29,908 nt of DNA, taken from positions 1 to 29,908 of IMG/VR virus record IMGVR_UViG_3300035633_001162. The stretch is one strand, 5' to 3'. A program made the position numbers and the translations under genes. Numbering within the stretch: position 1 is the stretch's first letter; each line of letters starts with the position of its first letter. Below the pieces are notes generated by a model. It was not told the origin of the DNA, did no database searches, and saw only the letters and a list, made by a program, of their open reading frames with translations. This stretch comes from a virus. This document shows positions 7,563-14,951 of this stretch, in pieces.

Positions 7563-8324
7563 ATGGCAAGAAGAAGATCGAACAAAAAGCTATACTTTGC
7601 TGAAAGAGAAGAAAAGGCCGTTGTAGATTATAATAATGCTACTAGCGCAGATGAAAGGCATCGTATATATAATGAGATATTAAGAGAACCTTTCACAAAA
7701 ATGGTTGAATCCATTTTAAGAAAGTATCAAACACATATCGGTAATTATGACATCCATGAAGTAGAAGCTAATGCACTTTCGCATTTAGTTGAGCAAATGG
7801 TAAAATTTAATCCAGATAAAATTACAAAATCTGGACAAAGACCAAAGGCATTTAGTTACTGCCAAACCATTGTTCGTAATTTCTATAAAGATCATAGTAG
7901 GAAAAGTTACACTGAAAAGAAAACCATTCTTTCTTGGGAAGATCACTCATCTGATATTTTAGAGCAAAGCGAATATCTATATGAAATTGATAGTGACGAA
8001 AAAACTGATCTTGAGGAATTAATTGATATTGTGGTGATGCGTATTAGAGATCGTATTGATGAAGATGGGTCATTAAAAAAGAATGAAGTAATCGTGGGTG
8101 AGGCCATCATCAATGTTTTAAGTAATTGGCATGTGCTCTTCTTGGAGGAAACTCCCGATGGAAAGGTCAACAAAAAAATCACCAATAAGTATCAAAAGAA
8201 TAAAATTCTTCAGCTTCTTAAGGAACAAACTAGGTTGAATACCAAGGAAATACGAATGTCAATGAAGCCATTTAAAGAAATATACTATCTACAAAAGAAG
8301 GAGTTCTTTGAAGACGAGATATAG
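7563..8324 (+). CDS. gp55-like sigma factor for late transcription
   Basis: 253 aa, compared with 185 for T4 gp55. The segment NYDIHEVEANALSHLVEQMVKFNPDKITKSGQRPKAFSYCQTIVRNFYKDHSRK (about 58-113) aligns by eye with T4 gp55 around its sigma region 2 homology (GYTQSWKQEMIADGIE, then [21 protein letters not shown]). It retains the acidic helix, the F-N/D-P element and the aromatic '(K)AF.Y..(I/V)..(N/F)' helix that binds core polymerase and the -10 element. The C-terminal 100 residues are longer than in T4 and are basic/helical. Expected role: direct host RNA polymerase to late promoters. It is the last gene of the PhoH operon and directly precedes the first late operon, whose leader has GTATTTATA. 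Confidence 0.7.
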   Translation: MARRRSNKKLYFAEREEKAVVDYNNATSADERHRIYNEILREPFTKMVESILRKYQTHIGNYDIHEVEANALSHLVEQMVKFNPDKITKSGQRPKAFSYCQTIVRNFYKDHSRKSYTEKKTILSWEDHSSDILEQSEYLYEIDSDEKTDLEELIDIVVMRIRDRIDEDGSLKKNEVIVGEAIINVLSNWHVLFLEETPDGKVNKKITNKYQKNKILQLLKEQTRLNTKEIRMSMKPFKEIYYLQKKEFFEDEI

Positions 8325-8338
8325 AAATCAGTGGTGTT

Positions 8339-8347
8339 GTATTTATA
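8339..8347 (+). promoter_or_regulatory. Late-promoter-like motif GTATTTATA, first late operon
   Basis: GTATTTATA ends 12 nt before the ATG at 8360, in the 35-nt gap after the sigma factor gene. It would drive the six genes 8360-11762, which end at a hairpin. Confidence 0.55.
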
Positions 8348-8359
8348 TAAAAAAATATT

Positions 8360-8722
8360 ATGCCTAGAAAAAAACGACATAAGTTTAAGTTTGATGAAGA
8401 AAGTGTGAATAAACTTCTTCAGGAAATTTACGAAGATAGCCACAATATTCGAGCTAAAATAACACGACTTTTCAATAAGTGGGAGTCACAAGCTCAGGAA
8501 GGTGGTGAGATTGCTGCACTAGGGGATTCGATTGTTAAGTTGATCAATGCTGAGGCGAAAAACCAAGATCAGAAAATAATGCTACTTAAATACTTAAAAG
8601 AGGTAGTATTTGCTGAAAAGAAAGAAGGGTCAAGTCAACCTGATGTTGATATCAATGAAGAACAGAGAAACGCATTGCTTGATATTGCACAAAAAGCAAT
8701 GAATGAAAGTAATAAAAAATAA
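8360..8722 (+). CDS. Hypothetical late protein, 120 aa, helical
   Basis: A small basic N-terminus (MPRKKRHKFKF) precedes an almost wholly helical protein (SVNKLLQEIYEDSHNIRAKI, LGDSIVKLINAEAKNQDQK, LLKYLKEVVFAEKK). The last 30 residues are polar. I do not recognise a family. The helical repeats with 'D..IR' and 'KLI' bear a faint likeness to small terminase subunits of T4-like phages, but I would not call it one. It is first in the late operon and follows a GTATTTATA motif, which suggests a virion or assembly function. Confidence 0.65.
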   Translation: MPRKKRHKFKFDEESVNKLLQEIYEDSHNIRAKITRLFNKWESQAQEGGEIAALGDSIVKLINAEAKNQDQKIMLLKYLKEVVFAEKKEGSSQPDVDINEEQRNALLDIAQKAMNESNKK

Positions 8723-8726
8723 GTAG

Positions 8727-10037
8727 ATGGGTCTGGTAGATGATAAAAGGAATATTTTCACTGAAATTGCTGCATTAAGAGCTATTGCTGAAGGAGCTAA
8801 TATCCCTGACCCTTCAGCGATACTAGCATCAATTAATAATGGCCGAGATATTCTAAGACTTTTGCTGGATATCCTTATTACTGTTGTTGGAATTGAGGTA
8901 TTAAAACTTCTGATCGGAGAAATTATATCAAAATTTGTAAGAACTTCTGAAGATTCTCTAAAAAGAACACTAAAAAACCAAACAAAAGATTTTGATTCTG
9001 ATCAAGACCTACCACCAGATTTTGAAACTAATGGAGTAAGAGTACCAGTATCAGATATCGATGCAGAAGGTGATTTAAGGGTTGACCCCAATTCAGAACT
9101 TGGTGAGGTTTCCTATGGTGGTGGTGATAGTTTTGATCGAGCAGTTAGACAGGCGATTGAAAGTCCAAATACTGAAATACCTACTGGCGATGTTACTGTA
9201 GAATATGACCCAACCACTGATGAAATAATAATTCGTGGTAATGGTAGTCAATCTAAAGTAGGTGCATTCACTGATGCGTTTATCGATAATTTAACACTAA
9301 TTGCTGAGGCGGTTATTATCGCTAAAGTAATGGATACTTTATTCGGCACATCAACAGGGGAAAAAAATAAAACTAAATCTCAGTTAGTTGAAGAAGAGAA
9401 AATAAAACGCACACTTCAAAAAGCAATTGATCAGGAGGAAGATTTAGAAATTGATGATGATGAATTAAGAGATATTGAACAAACTGCTGAAGATGCATTG
9501 AATGGTGTAAATAGTCTTGATATTGGGTGTCAAATTCTTGATACATCATTACCTTTTAGTGGGGTAACTGAATTAATTGCTACTGTAACAGGATCAACCG
9601 ACCCAACCACCATTGGTAATGCATTCGATAAAACTCTAAACGATAGTTTCGATCCGACTGCTGAAGATCAAAGAGATGAGAATAAACAAGCGATAACAGA
9701 AGGATTTTTTAGTACACTAATCGCAGCTTTAGTTCTTGCACTTGTGGGTGCAATTAGTACAAGCCCACAAGTAAAAATTCTTTTCGGAATGATTGGTGTC
9801 TTTAGAACAGGTGTTGCTCAAATTGGAGACACTGTTCAATTCATTAGAGAAAATAGAAACTTAATTGACTGTCTAATCCAAGAATTAGTTGGTCAATTAC
9901 ATGAATTTATTTTTGAGATAGTAAAAAGAGAATTACTTAAGATAGTAATTGCAATCACTGTAATTATTATTAGAGAAAAAATAAATCAATTTATAGGGCT
10001 GTTGAGAAGTTTAATTAGAAGACCAGCAGCTAGTTAA
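8727..10037 (+). CDS. Large hydrophobic late protein of unknown function, 436 aa
   Basis: No family recognised. Hydrophobic segments occur at about residues 40-68 (LLLDILITVVGIEVLKLLIG), 185-203, 327-375 (TLIAALVLALVGAI, then ILFGMIGVF) and 398-425 (LLKIVIAITVIIIREKI). Acidic low-complexity regions separate them (EEDLEIDDDELRDIEQ). There is no N-terminal signal peptide, so the segments may be used inside a virion or in membrane penetration. The gene lies 4 nt after the preceding gene and upstream of the gp5-like gene, in an operon led by a late motif. A structural or DNA-ejection role is an inference from context. Confidence 0.65.
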   Translation: MGLVDDKRNIFTEIAALRAIAEGANIPDPSAILASINNGRDILRLLLDILITVVGIEVLKLLIGEIISKFVRTSEDSLKRTLKNQTKDFDSDQDLPPDFETNGVRVPVSDIDAEGDLRVDPNSELGEVSYGGGDSFDRAVRQAIESPNTEIPTGDVTVEYDPTTDEIIIRGNGSQSKVGAFTDAFIDNLTLIAEAVIIAKVMDTLFGTSTGEKNKTKSQLVEEEKIKRTLQKAIDQEEDLEIDDDELRDIEQTAEDALNGVNSLDIGCQILDTSLPFSGVTELIATVTGSTDPTTIGNAFDKTLNDSFDPTAEDQRDENKQAITEGFFSTLIAALVLALVGAISTSPQVKILFGMIGVFRTGVAQIGDTVQFIRENRNLIDCLIQELVGQLHEFIFEIVKRELLKIVIAITVIIIREKINQFIGLLRSLIRRPAAS

Positions 10038-10047
10038 TAATTAAATT

Positions 10048-10239
10048 ATGATAGTAGATAATAAATCACAAGGTAAGATTCAGGGTATGTATGTCATTGG
10101 TGATATAAAACAACCTGAACATGTTATAAGTATTGCTGTAACCAGCAAACCAAATAAAATTCAATCTCTTTTAACAAGACTTATTCTTGGTTGGAGATGG
10201 GTGAGCATTGAAAGAGCAAAAGAACTGGGAATTAAATAA
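10048..10239 (+). CDS. Hypothetical small protein, 63 aa
   Basis: Short frame in the late operon, stop and next start overlapping as TAATG. It has strand-like MIVDNKSQGKIQGMYVIGD and basic KPNKIQSLLTRLILGWRWVSIERAKELGIK. No family recognised. Coding status is supported by the tight spacing on both sides (10 nt before, 1-nt overlap after). Confidence 0.55.
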   Translation: MIVDNKSQGKIQGMYVIGDIKQPEHVISIAVTSKPNKIQSLLTRLILGWRWVSIERAKELGIK

Positions 10240-10646
10240 TGGCAATTGACTTTAATAGTATTGAATCGGTTATAAGTGGTGTAGAAAATGTTCTGGCGGT
10301 TCAAACGTCAGGTGTGGCTACTTCTGTGCCTTTACCTCTAATACTTGTTGGAGTTCCCCAGAGATCGGGGCTATCACCCGCTAAAATAGCGTCTAGGATT
10401 ATTGAGCGTAAGAGTGAGGCTGGTTTACCAGTTGGTGCTCTTCCCTCTGGTGGTGTCAGCCCTGATGAACTTATGGAAAGAATTCGAATAGAAGAAATTA
10501 TTAAAGCATTGCAACAAGAAGCTGTTATATCGGTGGCTGTACCACCCGGCATAACACTTACTGCTGCGGGTTCTAGTCCATCAGGGCCAGTGAATGTTTT
10601 TGGATCAACAATTACCCCAATAAAAGGATTTGGAGTTATTCAATAA
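10239..10646 (+). CDS. Hypothetical late protein, 135 aa, Gly/Pro/Ser-rich C-terminus
   Basis: Helical N-terminus (DFNSIESVISGVENVLAVQ), then a hydrophobic strand (VPLPLILVGVPQ), a helix with IASRIIERKSE, and a turn-rich end with PPGITLTAAGSSPSGPVNVF ending GFGVIQ. It looks like a small structural subunit. It is coupled by TAATG overlaps at both ends to its neighbours in the operon leading to the gp5-like gene. Not recognised; baseplate component is the natural guess from position. Confidence 0.6.
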   Translation: MAIDFNSIESVISGVENVLAVQTSGVATSVPLPLILVGVPQRSGLSPAKIASRIIERKSEAGLPVGALPSGGVSPDELMERIRIEEIIKALQQEAVISVAVPPGITLTAAGSSPSGPVNVFGSTITPIKGFGVIQ

Positions 10647-10882
10647 TGGATCATTTAAAAGAATATACTAACACTCAATTACTGAAATTAATTAATGATG
10701 CTAAAGCTGATCATGATGCAAAAAAAACATTGATCAAAACACATTTAGCAACAAACAGAGAACTCTTCCATAAAGCTATGGAAGCAGAAGAAACTATCAA
10801 TTCTGAATTAAAAGAACTTGAAGAAATTGAGAATAAGTATGTACGTCTAATGGAAGAATTAAGCAATAGACAATATGTTTGA
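10646..10882 (+). CDS. Small coiled-coil protein, 78 aa
   Basis: Nearly all helix with heptad-like spacing (LLKLINDAKADHDAKKTLIK, then EAEETINSELKELEEIENKY), ending LMEELSNRQYV. No family recognised. It starts in a TAATG overlap and ends 8 nt inside the gp5-like gene, so expression is coupled. Could be an assembly chaperone or tail-fibre-like accessory; unproven. Confidence 0.6.
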   Translation: MDHLKEYTNTQLLKLINDAKADHDAKKTLIKTHLATNRELFHKAMEAEETINSELKELEEIENKYVRLMEELSNRQYV

Positions 10883-11762
10883 AAAGAAGTACGTTCAAGA
10901 GTCTAGACCTTACAGGAGAGACACAATTAACAACAACGCATCGGTAAAAAATATTTACTGGGGTGAAGTTGTTTCTATTGATGATCCTACTGAAGGTGGT
11001 GTTATACGTGCCAGAGTTCCTGAGCTAGACACACAAACACCCAACCAAAATATACCATTAGCATATCCATTACTACCAAAATATTTTCATGTTTATCCGC
11101 AAGTTGGTGAAACTGTTCGTATTTTCATTGAAAATCCAGAGTACCCTCAAAGAAGTAGATTCTGGATGGGTAGCATCGTCTCCCAATTACAAAAAATTGC
11201 TTTTGAAGGTATTGAAACTGCACTTAACACAACAAACGTAGGTAGAGGTAGACCTGAAAAAGCACCTTCTGAATTTCCAGAAGCGCAAGGGGTGTTCCCG
11301 ACCATTGATCAAGTTGCCTTAATTGGTAGAAATAATACCGATATTATATTGAAAGACTCTGAAGTTCAAATTAGAGCAGGTAAACATGAGGTGGATAATG
11401 TTTTAAAATTAAACAGAGAAAATCCATCATCAATTAATATGGTTTTTGAACAAATAGGGTCAACCAATACCAGAAGTAGTACCATTATGCTTGCAGATAA
11501 AATAGCAATACTATCTCACGATGGTGATCCTAAGTTCAAGTCAACACAATTCGAACAAACTGATAGAGATAGAGTATTCAGTGATGGACATCCTATGGTT
11601 AGGGGCGATATACTTGTACGAGTTTTAGAGAGAATTAGACAAACAATTGTCAATCACGTACACCCATATCCGAAATTACCAGCAGATAAATCTAATTCTG
11701 TTCCAGAACTAGAAGCATTGGATTTTAATATCATTCTTCAGGAAAATATTGTTATTAATTAA
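10875..11762 (+). CDS. gp5-like baseplate spike/hub OB-fold protein without lysozyme
   Basis: 295 aa. Residues about 26-120 form the OB-fold of gp5/VgrG-type spike proteins: IYWGEVVSIDDPTEGGVIRARVPELD, then YPLLPKYFHVYPQVGETVRIF and RSRFWMGSIVS. The tail has an HVHPYPKLP segment, a His-rich turn often seen in phage baseplate proteins. T4 gp5 is 575 aa with a lysozyme domain and a beta-helix; here neither is present, so cell-wall cutting must be done by another protein. It is last in the late operon, followed 0 nt later by a hairpin terminator. Confidence 0.7.
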   Translation: MFEKKYVQESRPYRRDTINNNASVKNIYWGEVVSIDDPTEGGVIRARVPELDTQTPNQNIPLAYPLLPKYFHVYPQVGETVRIFIENPEYPQRSRFWMGSIVSQLQKIAFEGIETALNTTNVGRGRPEKAPSEFPEAQGVFPTIDQVALIGRNNTDIILKDSEVQIRAGKHEVDNVLKLNRENPSSINMVFEQIGSTNTRSSTIMLADKIAILSHDGDPKFKSTQFEQTDRDRVFSDGHPMVRGDILVRVLERIRQTIVNHVHPYPKLPADKSNSVPELEALDFNIILQENIVIN

Positions 11763-11784
11763 AAACAAAGCCATCTTTGTTTTT
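11761..11784 (+). terminator. Hairpin terminator after gp5-like gene
   Basis: AAAAACAAAG pairs perfectly with CTTTGTTTTT across a CCAT loop. It starts at the last bases of the gp5-like stop codon. The stem is AT-rich but ends in a T tract and is symmetrical. The IS insertion appears to begin within or just after the T tract. Confidence 0.6.
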
Positions 11785-11803
11785 ATAAGAATGGAGCGTA
11801 AAA

Positions 11804-11826
11804 CCCACAAATCTTTAGTTTGTGGG
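11804..11826 (+). repeat. Left-end IS hairpin (TnpA recognition site)
   Basis: CCCACAAA and TTTGTGGG pair perfectly around the loop TCTTTAG. The loop is identical to that of the right-end hairpin although the stems differ, which is the pattern expected for a shared TnpA binding determinant. Confidence 0.75.
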
Positions 11827-11842
11827 ATGTAAGCGACAAACG

Positions 11843-12256
11843 CTAACCTTGAGTGAGGATGTACTGCTTAATGGTATCTGGACTTGCTTCACCTATTGAA
11901 CAAACGAAATAACCATCTGACCAAAAGGTTCTTTCCTTCCAAAAATGCTTGAATAAGAATGACCTGTGAGATGAGTGCCAAATGTGATAGGTAGATTCTT
12001 GCTTTAACTTACGGACAATAGATGTGATAGAAAGACGAGATATGTAGCGAATAAGGAAGTGGATATGGTCAAGGTCACTTTCAAAGACTTCAATCTCAAA
12101 ATCTGAATTAGAAGTAATATTTAATAGAATAGACCGCATATCATCTTTTAACTGACCGACAAGTAACTTTTTGCGGTACTTACAAACAAAAATGAGATGA
12201 CACTTTAGGTAATGCTTTGAACGATTTGTGGAAATGTACTGTGATTTTTTAGACAT
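11843..12256 (-). CDS. tnpA: IS200/IS605 family Y1 transposase TnpA
   Basis: 137 aa, the normal length for this family. The HUH motif HIHFL lies at residues 64-68, and the catalytic tyrosine is Y132 in IKQYILTQ near the C-terminus. The opening NRSKHYLKCHLIFVCKYRKK and SITSIVRKLKQESTYHIW are standard IS200 TnpA sequence. It excises and inserts the element as single-stranded DNA via 5'-phosphotyrosine links. It is divergent from tnpB, with its ATG 94 nt from the likely tnpB start. All key residues are present, so the element may still move. Confidence 0.9.
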   Translation of the reverse strand: MSKKSQYISTNRSKHYLKCHLIFVCKYRKKLLVGQLKDDMRSILLNITSNSDFEIEVFESDLDHIHFLIRYISRLSITSIVRKLKQESTYHIWHSSHRSFLFKHFWKERTFWSDGYFVCSIGEASPDTIKQYILTQG

Positions 12257-12315
12257 ACTGGAGAATTTTTGTGAAAGTTTTTTACCCGAATACGGAAACT
12301 TTTACAAAAAATTCG

Positions 12316-12323
12316 TATTTTTG
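12316..12323 (+). promoter_or_regulatory. TAnnTTTG-like -7 element for tnpB
   Basis: TATTTTTG matches the Bacteroidota -7 consensus TAnnTTTG and lies 27 nt before the likely GTG start of tnpB. No convincing -33 TTG element was found at the expected distance, so the call is weak. Confidence 0.3.
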
Positions 12324-12350
12324 CATAAATGCAGACTATTCACTAATAGA

Positions 12351-13544
12351 GTGAAAACAATACATAGGACATATCGCTTTGAATTAAGACCAACACAGGA
12401 ACAAAAAGTGTTGTTGGACAAACATTTCGGATGCGTTCGCTATGTCTACAATCACTTCCTGAATGAACGTAAAGAGCAGTATCAGGCAAACAAAAAGTCT
12501 GATAATTACTATGTTCAAGCAAAAACTTTAACTGAATTAAAGAAGCAAGAAGAAACTATTTGGCTTAAAGAAGTTAATAGCCAAACATTACAGTTTGCTT
12601 TGAGGTCATTAGATACGGCATATCTTAACTTTTTTCGTGGTAATGCTAAGTTTCCAAGATTTAAGTCTAAGAAAAGAAAGAATGGTTTCACTGTGCCACA
12701 GCACACAAAACTAATTGACAGTAAAATTCACGTTCCAAAGTTCAAGGAAGGAATTAAATGTATTGTTCACCGTGAAGTAAAAGGTGATGTTGGTAAAATG
12801 ACTTTTTCCAAAACACCAACTGGAAGATATTTTGTATCAATCTTAACCGAAGAACAATATCAACCAAAAGAAAAAACTGGTGCTATTTGTGGTGTAGATT
12901 TAGGATTGAAAGACTTTGCTATTACTTCTGATGGAATAAAATTCAAGAACAACAGATATACAAAAAAATATGAAAGAGATTTAGCGAAAGCACAAAAACA
13001 CTTATCTCGTAAACAAAAAGGCAGTAGTTCGTTTGAAAAACAAAGACGAAAGGTAGCCAAGATACACGAGAAAATATCCAACACAAGACAAGATGTATTG
13101 CATAAGGTATCACATCAACTTGTTTCTGACTATGACATAATTGCACTTGAAGACCTTAATGTAAAAGGAATGATGAGCAATAGGAAATTGTCAAAACATA
13201 TAGCAGATGCAAGCTGGGGTACATTTGTGAGATTTTTAGAGTACAAAGCTGATTGGAACGATAAGCAAGTTGTTAAAATAAACCGCTTTTACCCCAGTTC
13301 AAAAACGTGTAACGTCTGCGGTTGGATAAATCAAGATTTAAATCTTTCAGTTCGTGAATGGACTTGCAAAAATGGACATCACTTAGATAGGGATGAAAAT
13401 GCTGCAAAAAACATTCTAAATGAAGGGTTAAAGATAATATCGTCAGGAACTGGCGATTACACGGGTGGAGCTATAAATAAGACTTCTTTCGAGAAGCATA
13501 AAGCTGTGAAACCCGAAGCTCATTTGTCTTTAGCAAATGGGTAG
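12351..13544 (+). CDS. tnpB: TnpB, RNA-guided RuvC-type nuclease of the IS element
   Basis: I choose the GTG at 12351 (397 aa). The frame also runs upstream to an ATG at 12228, but those 41 residues are not TnpB-like, while KTIHRTYRFELRPTQEQ is the standard TnpB opening. RuvC residues are present: D183 in GVDLGLKDFAI, E267 in IALEDLNVKGM and the LDRDENAAKNI motif at about 345-355. The zinc finger has C320 and C323 (CNVCGW) and C339, but the usual fourth Cys is replaced by NGHH, so a His may serve. TnpB with its omega RNA cuts DNA matching the sequence flanking the element next to a target motif, which favours retention of the element. The 3' end of the gene contains the right-end hairpin. Confidence 0.9.
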   Translation: MKTIHRTYRFELRPTQEQKVLLDKHFGCVRYVYNHFLNERKEQYQANKKSDNYYVQAKTLTELKKQEETIWLKEVNSQTLQFALRSLDTAYLNFFRGNAKFPRFKSKKRKNGFTVPQHTKLIDSKIHVPKFKEGIKCIVHREVKGDVGKMTFSKTPTGRYFVSILTEEQYQPKEKTGAICGVDLGLKDFAITSDGIKFKNNRYTKKYERDLAKAQKHLSRKQKGSSSFEKQRRKVAKIHEKISNTRQDVLHKVSHQLVSDYDIIALEDLNVKGMMSNRKLSKHIADASWGTFVRFLEYKADWNDKQVVKINRFYPSSKTCNVCGWINQDLNLSVREWTCKNGHHLDRDENAAKNILNEGLKIISSGTGDYTGGAINKTSFEKHKAVKPEAHLSLANG

Positions 13545-13549
13545 TTCAC
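13400..13549 (+). ncRNA. Probable omega RNA scaffold (limits approximate)
   Basis: In IS200/IS605 elements the TnpB guide RNA comes from the 3' end of tnpB and the right end, with the guide read from flanking DNA. Here this interval covers the last 48 codons of tnpB, the right-end hairpin and the short tail TAGTTCAC. The guide would then be the first 16-20 bases of the nuclease gene at 13550. This is from family knowledge; the 5' limit cannot be seen. Confidence 0.35.
13519..13541 (+). repeat. Right-end IS hairpin (TnpA recognition site)
   Basis: CTCATTTG pairs with CAAATGGG (one G-T wobble) around the loop TCTTTAG, the same loop as the left end. The hairpin lies within the last codons of tnpB and ends one base before its TAG stop. 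Confidence 0.75.
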
Positions 13550-14347
13550 ATGGTAAATATTCCTGACATTCCATCAAAGTTATTCACCACATTCAACGAC
13601 ATCGTTTTTCACGATGAACCACATAAATATTATCTAAAGGGTAGTGATAAACCGTTGACTTCGGTAACCACTATGGTTGGCCGTTACGAAAGCGAATTTC
13701 AAGAAGATCATTGGGCTGAAAAAAAAGCGATTGATTATGGGCTTACTTCAGAAGAAGTGAAAGCCTTTTGGAATTGGGATAATGCCAGAGCAACAACCAA
13801 AGGATCGCTAATTCACAATTACCTTGAGAATAGATTTTTAAATAAAAAGTTTCCATATGATCTTGATATGATATTAAACAATTTTGGTTGTGATGTCATT
13901 AAGCAGGAATATGATGTGACCCTACAACAAGCTGATGCTTTTGTTGAAATGTCCAAGAATAGACTTATACCAATTAAGGTTGAATATGTGGTATATGATG
14001 AAGAATTGCTACTTGCGGGTATGGTCGATATGCTCTTTTATAATGTAAAGATGAGAGAGTTTCAAATTTGGGATTGGAAGACAAACAAAAGATTTGATTT
14101 TGATAGTAGGTATGACATGTCAGGTAAGCTTAGTCTTTTAAAAGACAGCCACCTGAACCACTATTCACTCCAACTAGGTACATATAAATATATTATTGAA
14201 AAGCATACTGGGATAAAACTAGGGCAGTCGCATTTAGTTTGGTTTTCTAATTTGAGAGATGAGTTTAAAGTAATACCAACAAAAAATATGGATTACTACG
14301 TAAACATCATGCTAGAGGAACAAAAAGAGTTTGCACTTGCCGCATAA
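13550..14347 (+). CDS. PD-(D/E)XK superfamily nuclease
   Basis: 265 aa. Family features in order: residues about 15-45 DIVFHDEPHKYYLKGSDKPL leading to TSVTTMVGRY (the opening of RecB-like phage nucleases), GSLIHNYLENRF at about 84-95 (the H-x3-E helix), LAGMVDMLFYN at about 154-164 (catalytic Asp), IWDWKTNKRF at about 171-180 (D-x-K), and HYSLQLGTYKYIIE (the Q-x3-Y motif IV). The set is that of Cas4/RecB-type exonucleases. In a phage it may act in recombination or DNA processing. The ATG abuts the inferred right end of the IS element, so its original leader and promoter have been replaced by tnpB sequence. It is the only plus-strand gene here and ends at a bidirectional hairpin. Confidence 0.75.
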   Translation: MVNIPDIPSKLFTTFNDIVFHDEPHKYYLKGSDKPLTSVTTMVGRYESEFQEDHWAEKKAIDYGLTSEEVKAFWNWDNARATTKGSLIHNYLENRFLNKKFPYDLDMILNNFGCDVIKQEYDVTLQQADAFVEMSKNRLIPIKVEYVVYDEELLLAGMVDMLFYNVKMREFQIWDWKTNKRFDFDSRYDMSGKLSLLKDSHLNHYSLQLGTYKYIIEKHTGIKLGQSHLVWFSNLRDEFKVIPTKNMDYYVNIMLEEQKEFALAA

Positions 14348-14351
14348 AAAA

Positions 14352-14373
14352 AATGTGGCCCAGAGGCCACATT
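14352..14373. terminator. Bidirectional terminator between nuclease and tail tube genes
   Basis: AATGTGGCC and GGCCACATT pair perfectly over a CAGA loop, with an A8 run on one side and a T-rich tail on the other. It lies between two convergent genes, ending 34 nt from the tube gene stop. Confidence 0.8.
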
Positions 14374-14406
14374 CGTTCTTTTTCAACACGTGGTTGATAA
14401 GATATT

Positions 14407-14895
14407 TTAGAAGTTAAGGATACATCTCCATGGTTGGATAGTAAGCGAAATCATCGTAAGCTCATCATCACCCATGTCATTTTGACCAAAATCAATATCT
14501 GTAATCTGGCACTGCTCTAGTAACCATTTCTCAACTTCCACACCAGTAGGATCAAGTTGTTTGAGTAGTATATTCTTTTTATAACCAGCAGCGTAACCCA
14601 TTCTACCAGTTAATGATTCTACGTGAAGTCGAACCCATTCCATTAGCTGAATTGATGTTGACGGCCCGATTGGATCAAGGAAAGAAATTTCAAGAGAACT
14701 CCACTTATAACGACCAGCAACATATTGAGTTTCATTAATGAATGGAATTTCAACAGGGTTGATGTTTAGTGAAGGGCGTTTGAATGATTGAACTTTCCAT
14801 GTTTCAATACCAAGTTCATCAGCAAATTCGGCAACAAATCTATTATTTCTTTTTGGTTCGTAATCAAACGGGACACCTCTAAGAAGCTCTGCCAT
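14407..14895 (-). CDS. Tail tube protein, gp19-like
   Basis: 162 aa, matching the 163 of T4 gp19, which polymerises into the inner tail tube. Family-like segments: NRFVAEFADELGIETWKVQSFKRPSLNI, then NETQYVAGRYKWSSLEISFLDPIG and ISLTIQPWRC at the end, i.e. the beta-barrel pattern in which a 'tGp......' strand and W..(L/V).V.F.D follow. It lies directly after the tail sheath gene on the same strand (the T4 18-19 order) but behind a terminator and its own GTATTTATA motif, so it can be made in excess over sheath. Confidence 0.8.
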   Translation of the reverse strand: MAELLRGVPFDYEPKRNNRFVAEFADELGIETWKVQSFKRPSLNINPVEIPFINETQYVAGRYKWSSLEISFLDPIGPSTSIQLMEWVRLHVESLTGRMGYAAGYKKNILLKQLDPTGVEVEKWLLEQCQITDIDFGQNDMGDDELTMISLTIQPWRCILNF

Positions 14896-14927
14896 AATAT
14901 AAGTTTTTTTATTCTAAATTTATTATC

Positions 14928-14936
14928 TATAAATAC
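14928..14936 (-). promoter_or_regulatory. Late-promoter-like motif GTATTTATA, tail tube gene
   Basis: The minus strand reads GTATTTATA, ending 32 nt before the tube gene ATG and starting 15 nt beyond the sheath terminator hairpin. The layout gives the tube gene a private promoter. Confidence 0.6.
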
Positions 14937-14951
14937 TGTAGATAAAAAAAC

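Larger units (their letters stand above)
11786..13549. mobile_element. IS200/IS605-type transposon (tnpA and tnpB divergent)
   Basis: The element carries a Y1 transposase (minus) and a TnpB nuclease (plus), with 5' ends facing each other. Each end has a short hairpin with the identical loop TCTTTAG: 11804-11826 at left and 13519-13541 at right. IS200/IS605 elements have no terminal inverted repeats or target duplication; TnpA recognises such subterminal hairpins on one strand. The ends given are estimates. The left is just after TTTTTA (about 18 nt before the left hairpin), the right is just after TTCAC (8 nt after the right hairpin). On this reading the element lies directly before the ATG of the nuclease gene at 13550. 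Both genes appear intact. Confidence 0.75.

Noticed and set aside
11832-11844. AGCG-ACAAA-CGCT hairpin near the tnpA stop
   Set aside because: Only four base pairs; too short to support a specific role beyond the main left-end hairpin.
12228-12350. The 41 extra N-terminal residues of the tnpB frame
   Set aside because: They overlap the start of tnpA and do not resemble TnpB; the GTG at 12351 gives the usual opening.
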